A stretch of DNA of 16,485 nucleotides from Nephromyces sp. MM_2019 (Eukaryota > Apicomplexa > Aconoidasida > Nephromycida), in contig JADHZB010001701.1 in the NCBI GenBank assembly GCA_015657535.1, positions 1-16,485 on the forward strand, read 5' to 3'. Of the stretch, positions 6,698 to 13,281 are shown in pieces. The notes under the pieces are model-generated. The model had not been told where the DNA came from, searched no databases, and saw only the letters and a program-made list of their open reading frames with translations. The first letter of the stretch is position 1; every line of letters starts with the position of its first letter. A program made the translations under genes and the position numbers.

Positions 6698-8832
6698 ATG
6701 GAAAACCCTCCCCGCTCCCACACTGCCTACAAGTACCCCACGAACATCATACCCCCCTCCTCCCAACCTTCCCCCCCTGCGTTGAAGTCACAATCCTCCC
6801 GATCAAACGCTCAGTATCTCGTCCCTACCCCCCTGATCACAGGAGACGGGGGAGAAATAAGCTCCTCAGGATACACTAGAAGCCCTACAATTTCAGGCTT
6901 ACACCCCCCTGCCCTCTCCCCACACACTGGTAGTTTCGGGGGGGGGGGGGGCGTTCTTCACCTCCCTCTTCATCTTCAAAAGCCTCTCATTCTCTTACAC
7001 CTCAACTTAGCGGGTTTATATATACTGGAAGGAATAGCCAAACGCTAGAGATGCTTCATTTCGCTGCTCACTTTCAATCTTCAATCAGAAATATTGAAGA
7101 GAAGATCTTTGATAGTGAAGTAAATTCTCCGTTTTGGGAGGTTAATGAGGCAGCTGAAGGGGGAGACGAGCTGCCACACACACACAGCATTAGCACTGAG
7201 AAGAAGGGCCCAGCAGGAGATGTTCTATCGAAATTGGATAGCATTCGATGTGCGTGTGTAGGTGGGTTGGTGTATGTGGCTGTATTGGTTTGTGGTTGAG
7301 TTTCTCTTTTCGTGTATGTTTGAGTTTCTCTGTGTGCTGTGCTTTTTAAGCAATTTATTCCCAAGTGGTACGTGGGGTGTGTCAGTATACTGCTAAAGTG
7401 GTGTGTATCCGTAATCTGTGATGTATGTGTGGGTTTGTCTTGGAGTTTTTCTGATGTGATGTGTGTGTTTGCTGCTGTTTATAGTAGAGTAACATCTAAA
7501 ATCTCTTGTCTTGCCGCTAAAGTTTATGTATTTTATCATTCTCCTGCTTTTTAACCCTCAGTAATGATGCATGTGCTCTTTTCTGTGTGTGTGTTGCTAC
7601 CACCTCTCTCTGTCTGTTGGTACCACCACTCTCTCAGTTACTATCGCGTCCACTTGTGTGTTGCTACTTTCAAGAGGAGTAGATATCCTTGTGTGCTAGC
7701 TTGATTCTTTGCTATTAGTTTTCTAAGTTTGTTGATGTAAGGAAAGCTTTTGGCCGTTGGGATTTTCAAGTATACAAGGAGTTTATACTGTGTGTGAGCA
7801 TCACACACGCAATGAGAATCATCTTCACATTGAAGATTAGGTGCTTATGTCGGTATCTTTGTTGTCATCGCCTAAGTTTCTCACTATTCTTCCTAGTCCG
7901 ACTGGAGCAGTCGTCTGCTCAAAGTTCATACTTCTACAGTTCTATTAGGCCCACAAATTAGCCGTGAAATCCCCTCAAAAAACCCCCCTAAATGATATGA
8001 CCAACATCATCTCCATCACCCCCCAAGTACCGTCACCCTGATGATCACCAGCTACCACCTCAACCACTACCATCCACCCAAAAATTACCAAGCATTCCCA
8101 ACCACCCCCCACCTACAATCAAGCTGTGCGTACCAACACCCTCCTGAGCGTATTTCTCAATCCCCCATATACCCTGTCCACCTCCCCCAGCTATTCCGCT
8201 ACCCCCCCTAGCACCTCCCCCAGTTACCCTACCCACCACTCCACTCACCATCCCCCGCCTTAAAATCACCTAAACTCCTCCCTAGCCCTCCACAATGCAC
8301 CCCCCCCACCTTCGCACTCACCACCCCCAACCCCCACTACCTTAACTCTTCAGTCAGATTCTCAACGAAGACCCCCTTTAGCCACACATCAATAACTTCT
8401 CCCGCCTATCAGCTGATGCTGAGCTACCATCAGCAATCAAAGCGCTCGAGGAGAACTTCGTCATTCTCCTCTGTCGTCCCAATGGAGGAGGGAAGGTATA
8501 GAGGAGGGGGGGCATGCTTCGTTCCGGCAGGTCAGAAACACCCCCCACTGGGGGTTGTGGGTGGGGGGTTAAGTTCACTGGTTGGGTCTTCAAGAAGTGC
8601 TGGTACGGCTAGTGCTAATGGAGGCGCACACGCACACACATCCTCAAGGCAAAGGGGCTCTCGTGGGAGGATTACGGGGGGCTCATCCACACACAGACAG
8701 AGATTAGGAAGTGAAGAAGAGGAGGGTTTCACAGCATCCATAAAGAAGGGAAGCAGTGTAAAGGTTAAGAGATCTACAGCAAATGGAGCTGGTAGTACGA
8801 TCGTCTCTAGTAGCTCTGCATCAGCTAATTGA
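6698..8832 (+). CDS. Gene E: disordered Pro/Ser-rich protein, three or more exons, frame-broken
   Basis: Not recognised. From ATG 6698 (MENPPRSHTAYKYPTN) the first 80 residues are Pro/Ser-rich. At a 14-nt G run (6938-6951) the plausible frame moves by -1 to one encoding SKASHSLTPQLSGF and a more ordered segment, LHFAAHFQSSIRNIEEKIF, then DVLSKLDSIRC. Phase-consistent exons: 6698-7253 (donor GTGTGT), 7485-7521 (RVTSKISCLAAK) and 7897 onward after CACTATTCTTCCTAG (SDWSSRLLKVHTSTVLLG). From 7897 to 8832 one frame is open except TGA 7993 and TAG 8209. The TAG lies in CCCCCCCTAG, a fair splice acceptor, so an intron ending at 8211 would remove both stops. The C-terminus is Ser/Gly/Lys-rich and ends SSSSASAN. 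No enzyme motif was seen. Confidence -1.
7254..7896 (+). other. TG-rich introns of gene E around a possible 37-nt exon
   Basis: Starts GTGTGTAGG and is TG-rich to about 7500. The proposed exon 7485-7521 follows TGCTGTTTATAG. The later part contains CT-rich tracts and ends CCTAAGTTTCTCACTATTCTTCCTAG, with a branch-like CCTAAG. CACACA tracts are nearly absent, in line with plus-strand transcription. Confidence -1.
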
Positions 8833-9066
8833 TACTGAAGAGGGGGGGTGGTTTGGTTTGGGGTGTGGTCTTTTGGATGGAAGATATTTTATGGGTATGT
8901 TGTGTGTGTGTGTTGTGTGTGCATGATGTGTGCGTGTGTATTATGTTTGTGTTGCATGTGTGTGTTGTGTGCGATCATGTGAGTGTGATCACGTGTGTGT
9001 TGTTTTTGATAATATGTGTGCACTCCCCATATATGTGTGTTCCGAGTTTCTTTGGCGGTGATATAG
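8833..9066 (+). other. TG-rich block, probably intronic or intergenic
   Basis: Dense TGTGTG sequence between the gene E stop and the first candidate exon of F. The frame open through here is made of Cys/Val codons from the repeat. No promoter was recognised. Confidence -1.
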
Positions 9067-9482
9067 TTTGTGCGAGGGGAAAATGTGAGGATTTGCTACC
9101 GCCTGACGTGGGATATGCGAGGGATTTACGTGTGTGAAGGGGCCAGATGTTAGAGCTGTGTGCGTACATGTTATCTTGGATTCTATTTGTGTATATGTGT
9201 TTGCGTGTGTTTCTTCATTCCACTTGGCTTGTATATCTATCTCTTCCCTCGGAATATGTTTGTGTGTATATGCTTTTATTCCAGTGTGTGTTTGTGTTCT
9301 TTCCCTTACTTGATAACTTTCAACTCCACTCTATGTGTGTATTTCTGTAGTGAATATATGTTGCTTGCTACTATATAAGGGCATCAGCTGGCTGTGTGTA
9401 TTACATAATCAGAGCATACCACAGCCAGCTAGAGCCTTTAGAGCAGCAGAAACTGGGGGGTATTGGAATAGCCAGTGACTAG
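9067..9482 (+). CDS. Gene F: weak candidate exons on the plus strand
   Basis: Not recognised. Exon 9067-9129 has acceptor GATATAG and donor GTGTGTGAAG and encodes CARGKCEDLLPPDVGYARDL, which lacks the composition of the surrounding repeats. A second piece, 9429-9482, after ACCACAGCCAG encodes LEPLEQQKLGGIGIASD, then TAG; a donor GTGACT overlaps its end, so it may not be terminal. The 5' start and the phase link between the pieces are not established, and 9130-9428 contains only TG- and T-rich sequence. This may be one real gene with missing exons, a pseudogene, or two chance frames. Confidence -1.
9386..9430. other. 11-bp perfect inverted repeat with 23-nt loop
   Basis: AGCTGGCTGTG (9386-9396) pairs perfectly with CACAGCCAGCT (9420-9430). 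A TATATAAGG sequence lies just upstream at 9372-9380. The right arm contains the proposed acceptor of a gene F exon, so folding would mask it. A shorter ACTGG/CCAGT pair follows (about 9452-9477). No known RNA family was recognised. Confidence -1.
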
Positions 9483-9961
9483 GATGCTATCATTAAGTAT
9501 ACTAAACCCTAAACATCTAAAGCTCAGCTACAAGCTCTATATATCGGCCAACTAAAGTTTAAGCAGAATCTCTTGGAGTCATCTATGCCTGTATATAGTC
9601 TAGGCTATCGCTTTAATCCTTTCAGTCCGTGTGTGTATATGTGTGGGTGTGTGTCTGCGTGTGGTTGCGTGTGGGCGTGTGTCATTAAAAGTATGCATCG
9701 GATAGGCAGGAAGCCTGTGGGGTGCCGCTGTGTGTGCTAAGTATCCGAATACGCAGTTTATGTACATGTATTCAAGGAGTACCGTAAATAGCGAAGTTTG
9801 TTGTGTGTGTGCTAAACACCACTATACACACCACTGCGTGTGTATATCCCAACTATCGATTTACGCCCTTATCCCCCTTTCAACCTTGTGTTTGCGATCG
9901 CCTGGAAAGAGCAAGACTCTGGCCACTCTTGATGCTTATTAGAAAATGTTTAAGTAAGGGC
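9483..9961 (+). other. Gap without a supported gene; AT-rich, then TG-rich
   Basis: 9483-9620 is AT-rich with several CTAAA-type words and ends TTTAATCCTTTCAG, a good-looking 3' splice site. 9625-9870 is TG-rich on plus, which predicts plus-strand transcription. A plus-strand frame from 9803 to 10087 is open but lies antisense to the better supported gene G exon. Confidence -1.
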
Positions 9962-10483
9962 CTAGGCATAGATGAAGAAGGAAAACCTTCGCAAAGCATG
10001 AATAGTGTTTGGCTTCTTCAGCCTTTGAGTTTCCTGGTAAAAGCAGGGAGTGATGAGATGAATGTTAGCAGCTCTAGTAGCTTATAGCTATGTCAAGGAA
10101 AGATATTCTACGCTTTAAATAGTGGAAGAATGTAAGAGACACACACAGTTAGGACAGAAGTAAGTAGAGCGTAAATATATGCAAAGAATAGCGGATAACT
10201 AGGATGTCGTGCAGCGAAGAAGAAAAATCCTCAAGTGGTGTGCTATTTCATGCATACAGGTGCATAAACAGGTGCAGACAGGTGCACAGGTAGGATCATA
10301 GACAGGCGGGCTCCGTCACACACAGCACCAACACACACCAATACACACAGCACTGACACGCACCAAAACACGCATAAAAACACACTAACACACCAACACA
10401 CCCAACGCTAGCACATGTCAAGATGTCATATGATAGTATTACCCTGGAAACCTCTCGCAACACACACTTCCTATTGTGCACAT
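9962..10483 (-). CDS. Gene G: small three-exon membrane protein (about 47 residues)
   Basis: Not recognised by name. Exons in minus sense: 10483-10464, 10198-10147 and 10033-9962. Together they give MCTIGSV, then YPLFFAYIYALLTSVLT (one hydrophobic span), then ETQRLKKPNTIHALRRF and SFFIYA, then TAG. The topology suggests a single transmembrane segment followed by a basic tail. Splice support is the best in the window for the last intron (10146-10034): donor GTGTGTGTCT, branch point TGCTAAC (rc of 10054-10060), a pyrimidine-rich stretch and acceptor TTTTACCAG. The intron before it ends ACGACATCCTAG at 10199. Phases join cleanly. The first exon is the weakest; its frame is also open further upstream. 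The gene would start about 57 bp from the palindromic TATA element at 10540, pointing away from gene H. Confidence -1.
10256..10291. repeat. Clustered ACAGGTGC repeats
   Basis: ACAGGTGC occurs at 10256, 10268 and 10278, followed by ACAGGT at 10286. Spacings shrink from 12 to 10 to 8 bp. In the sense of gene G these are GCACCTGT units about 60-90 nt before the exon 2 acceptor at 10199, within intron 1. Confidence -1.
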
Positions 10484-10745
10484 TGACTCATTCTGACCAA
10501 ACGCACACAGTCTATTGCCAGCACATATCCACCTGCCACCTTATATAAGCTTCTCGGCAATGTGTGTTGGTGTGTGCGTTGGTATGTGTCGGTGTGTTGG
10601 CATGCGTGCGTGAGTGTCCGTTGTTGTTTGTGTGCTGGTGAGTATGTGCCCCCCTGTATGTGCTCTAGCATGTGTGCATATCTGTAGCTGTGTGTTAGGG
10701 TGTGTGCGTGTCTGTAGGTGTGTGTTGGCGTGTGTCGATGTGTGC
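10316..10745. repeat. Mirror-image CA block and TG block around a TATA palindrome
   Basis: 10316-10412 is CA-rich with ACCAACACACACC-type words. 10559-10745 is TG-rich with GTTGGTGTGTGCG-type words, approximately the reverse complement. The arms are imperfect, so this may be an old inverted duplication or two independently grown repeats of opposite polarity. The unique centre, about 10413-10558, holds the TATA palindrome and the start of gene G. Confidence -1.
10540..10549. promoter_or_regulatory. Palindromic TATA element CTTATATAAG, candidate divergent promoter
   Basis: CTTATATAAG is its own reverse complement. It lies between the minus-strand gene G (first proposed ATG at 10483) and the plus-strand TG block leading to gene H, exactly where repeat polarity switches. 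A symmetric TATA box could serve both directions. The promoter role is inferred from position and sequence only. Confidence -1.
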
Positions 10746-10816
10746 GTGTTGTCAACGCACTGAGATCTGTTCGACTGCACCTACAAGGTGCTTCGAGGAA
10801 AACCTCATCCATGCTT

Positions 10817-10861
10817 TACTAATGTTGAGGAAACCTTCAAATGCTTCCCTCCTCTCCCCAG
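10817..10861 (+). promoter_or_regulatory. 3' splice site with TACTAAT branch point before gene H exon
   Basis: TACTAAT (10817-10823) matches the near-universal branch-point consensus. It is followed by CTTCCCTCCTCTCCCCAG ending at 10861, about 38 nt away. This supports splicing on the plus strand into the exon that begins at 10862. Confidence -1.
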
Positions 10862-11774
10862 GTAACAGAATGCGAGCCTAAGATAGCAACAGCACACACA
10901 TAAAAACCCCCTTTCCTGACGCAGAGATTCTCTCCCAACCCTCGATCGTTTTGCATATCGAACTACCCCCCTCGGGGGAGAGGTCAGCTAATCATCCTGG
11001 AAGCGAAGAGTTCCTTCTCAAAGATAGCACTCCAAAGAGGAACCCCTCCGCCCCTTATTGTGGTGGAGGCTATTCTTATCACCCCCCTTTCTCCCCTCCC
11101 CAACGATGGATACTATTCATATTACCCCCTTCCCTCCCCCTCCCCCTCCTCCCATGGGTGGAACCCATTCGTACTACTCCTCCCACCCCCTCCATGATGG
11201 AACCCCTCCATCATCTCCGCTCCCATGGTGGAATCCCTTCAACCCCCCCCCCGCCACTTGGTGGAACCACTTCAAATAACCGCCCCCCCAAAGCGACTAT
11301 TCTCAGCTGCAGAAGGCTTACTTATAATGAGGTTCAGTGAAATCGAGGCAGCTTTTTGGGTTCCACTATATTTTTCCACGGTTTCACCATGGGCCTCAGA
11401 GTTTTCATTTTTCATGCGGAATACACCAAAAAATAATGAAGGCCGCTCCTTTTTGCTTGCAAAGCAGTCCAAAACTACCCTCATTCCCAGAGGAGTAGCT
11501 TGTGTGTATGTGTTGTTGAGCATTTCTCTCTATTTGTGTGATTGAGCTTCTCTCTCGGTGTGTAAAGTTCAGTTACATAGCGAAGCTCTCAAGTTGCTCC
11601 AGTAGCTCTTTGTGTCTGTGTTTGTGTCTGTGTGTGTGTGTCGATTTTCTTACCGCTTGAAGAGAGTGTCTTCCTTCGATAAAACCTTCCTCATCGCTTG
11701 GAACCCGTTCATACATCATCACTCAGAGGCTGGAAGCTTCACTGCACACCCTCCTATTCGAAACACCGTGTTGA
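10862..11774 (+). CDS. Gene H: Pro-rich protein with ordered C-terminal part, 5' end unknown
   Basis: Not recognised. The exon starting at or just after 10862 is open in one frame to 11340. It encodes a start without a visible Met (SQPSIVLHIELPPSGERS) and a long Pro-rich region. At a 10-nt C run (11243-11252) the plausible frame moves by +1 to sequence encoding PPKRLFSAAEGLLIMRFSEI, AFWVPLYFSTVSPWASEF and NEGRSFLLAKQSKTTLIPRG. It then ends at donor GTAGCTTGTGTG (11495), which opens a TG-rich intron. The last exon begins near 11663-11667. In one frame it encodes LGTRSYIITQRLEASLHTLL and stops at TGA 11772-11774; in another (RVSSFDKTFLIAWNPF) it runs on to 11977. Phase allows both with different AGs. 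A third frame in 11058-11279 (PWWNPFNPPPATWWNHF) is also open. Confidence -1.
11495..11662 (+). other. TG-rich intron of gene H
   Basis: Begins GTAGCTTGTGTGTATG directly after a coherent coding frame and contains repeated TTGAGC and CTCTCT words, then GTCTGTGTGTGTGTG. It ends in the AG-rich TTACCGCTTGAAGAG, so the exact acceptor is uncertain. Confidence -1.
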
Positions 11775-12003
11775 ACTCCTTAAAACCTTCCTGCTCGCAG
11801 ATCTTCATATCCTCGTTATTTCCTGTTTGCTGTTACCTCTTCGTACTCCTGTTCATCCTGTTTTCCGCCGTGTTTCGCTGTTTTTTTTCTGTTTTCCGCC
11901 GTGTTTCGCTGTTTTTTCCCTTTTCATCCTGTTTTCTGATGTTTTCTGTTTCACCTTTTTTCTCTCTTCTTCACTGAGAGAAATTTTACTTTAATGAGCG
12001 TAA
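11775..12003 (+). promoter_or_regulatory. Pyrimidine-rich leader or promoter of gene I with an upstream ATG
   Basis: The plus strand is strongly T/C-rich from about 11790 to 11975, as before the gene E start. ATGAGCGTAAATGG at 11994 contains an ATG 10 nt before the chosen start; it opens an out-of-frame ORF of about 35 codons overlapping gene I. No TATA box was recognised. Confidence -1.
11858..11917 (+). repeat. 31-bp tandem duplication in a T-rich tract
   Basis: CTGTTTTCCGCCGTGTTTCG plus a T run occurs at 11858 and 11889. A partial third copy (CTGTTTTCTGATG) follows near 11929. It lies 90-150 bp upstream of the gene I start codon. Confidence -1.
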
Positions 12004-13281
12004 ATGGATCCCTCTTTATCATCAAAGACGTTCACCCTCTTGAAGAAGGGGGAAAACTCTCGTTTACTGACGGTAGCTCTAAACTATCTATCATTAGGGC
12101 AATATGAACTAGCAAGGGGACTACTTTTGCAGGTGAATTCTTCGTTAAATCCGTTGAATTCCGCTGTTTGTTCAGAGGAAGAAGATGAGGGGGAAGAAGG
12201 GGCTTCTAATAGCTTGTATTCAACGATTTGCACACCCCACACACTCGTTGATACTCATCCACTCTTTTTCTTCTCAAAGTTTGGTAATCAGCCATTTGAA
12301 TTACTTGTAGATCTGGTGAAATTTGGCCCTCCACCTACTTGGCTATGCTCAGCTACTGTTCCTAGTAGCTCTCACTTAGCTTGGCTATGTTTATCTGACT
12401 TAGAGAAGGTGTTTTTGGGTGGCAAAGAAGCGGAAAATGCCGAGGAAAAGCATCAAACTGATAACGAAAAGCATCAAAATGACGAGAAAAAGCATGAAAA
12501 TGATGCATTTTACGAAGAAGCACTGCACCAGAGAGGAAGAGGAGCTGATGAAATCGCTGAAGACTTATTTTTTGTTGCTGAAAATGTAGAAAAATATCAA
12601 AGAGGGGGAATTTCATTAGCAAACCTGAAAAGAAAGCCTTATTTCGTTATTTCTCAATCAAATAACACACTGGAATCTTCCTTGAGCTTGCGAAACAAGA
12701 CGCTCTTTAATGCTTCCTCCTCTGTTTCATCTTCGCTGACTGCATCCTCATCAATAGTGGCACCACCCTCAACGAGTCACTCAGTGCTAAGCATCTCATC
12801 TAGTGGTGCAGCCTCTACCGATTGCTACTATAGCACAGACGCAAAGAATCCCTCCGAAATTCCTGATATTTTGGATTTTAATGCTGGAGGGGGGCGGAAT
12901 TTTGATCTGTTTTCACATGGTTATAGTGCGTCTTTGGCTACTACCTCGAAGAGCGTTGTGTGTGCAGCCACAACCCTCCTAAACTCTTGTTTTTCCTCCT
13001 CAGAGTTCACCCCAGAACAGCAAGTGTCGCACACACCACTCAAATTGGGCAAAGAGGGGCTTGAAGATGATCCCCCCAACGCTGCTGATGATTGGGAAGG
13101 CATTGAGGAAGGCTACGGGAGGCGTTCCTATTGCAGCTACCCCATCATACACACTACAAGCGTCGCACACTCTGAGCTTGCTTCTGACTTTTACGTCGTG
13201 CAATCGAACGCTATCCCCCGATCCAGTGGCTCGATTAGCTCCACCCTCCATCCCTTCGTTTTAACACCCTCCTCCCAATGA
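12004..13281 (+). CDS. Gene I, 5' part: large protein of unknown function (425 codons)
   Basis: From ATG 12004 a single frame runs to TGA 13279-13281. Residues 21-43 (LLTVALNYLSLGQYELARGL) and 97-137 (FELLVDLVKFGPPPTWL, then HLAWLCLSDLEKVF) look like paired helices of an alpha-helical scaffold. An acidic insert (58-66) separates them. Residues 148-168 are three tandem 7-residue units (EKHQTDN, EKHQNDE, KKHENDA). Ser-rich stretches follow, for example around residues 240-280. The helix pattern and the AW..L..LEK motif weakly recall the N-terminus of spastizin/ZFYVE26-type proteins, but I do not assign it. The next frame opens at 13265, overlapping the end of this one, and continues with similar composition. 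This is therefore probably the first part of one gene rather than a complete protein. Confidence -1.
   Translation: MDPSLSSKTFTLLKKGENSRLLTVALNYLSLGQYELARGLLLQVNSSLNPLNSAVCSEEEDEGEEGASNSLYSTICTPHTLVDTHPLFFFSKFGNQPFELLVDLVKFGPPPTWLCSATVPSSSHLAWLCLSDLEKVFLGGKEAENAEEKHQTDNEKHQNDEKKHENDAFYEEALHQRGRGADEIAEDLFFVAENVEKYQRGGISLANLKRKPYFVISQSNNTLESSLSLRNKTLFNASSSVSSSLTASSSIVAPPSTSHSVLSISSSGAASTDCYYSTDAKNPSEIPDILDFNAGGGRNFDLFSHGYSASLATTSKSVVCAATTLLNSCFSSSEFTPEQQVSHTPLKLGKEGLEDDPPNAADDWEGIEEGYGRRSYCSYPIIHTTSVAHSELASDFYVVQSNAIPRSSGSISSTLHPFVLTPSSQ
12445..12507 (+). repeat. Three in-frame 21-bp tandem units in gene I
   Basis: The units start at 12445, 12466 and 12487. Each encodes a charged His-containing heptad of pattern (E/K)KH(Q/E)(T/N)D(N/E/A). 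The DNA copies differ at several positions, so the repeat is diverged but frame-preserving, consistent with protein-level constraint. Confidence -1.

Noticed and set aside
7993..8211. In-frame TGA and TAG in gene E as evidence of a nonstandard genetic code
   Set aside because: Genes A and I use TGG for Trp and have no internal TGA. The stops lie near C runs and a plausible acceptor, so an indel or intron explains them better.
8382..8495. A frame encoding LSADAELPSAIKALEENFVILL, reminiscent of a coiled-coil nucleoporin such as Nup58
   Set aside because: It is bounded by nearby stops on both sides, and the overlapping gene E frame is open for more than 600 nt with matching composition, so this is most likely a chance shadow.
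9501..9515. Telomere-like TAAACCCTAAAC
   Set aside because: Fewer than two units in AT-rich sequence; consistent with chance.
9803..10087. Plus-strand frame ending MNVSSSSSL as the last exon of gene F
   Set aside because: Gene G on the minus strand has better splice signals and phase over the same bases. I keep the plus frame only as a finding, not as a gene.
12004..13281. Firm assignment of gene I as spastizin/ZFYVE26
   Set aside because: Only a short helical pattern and one LEK motif agree. No FYVE domain is visible in the window and no search could be run.
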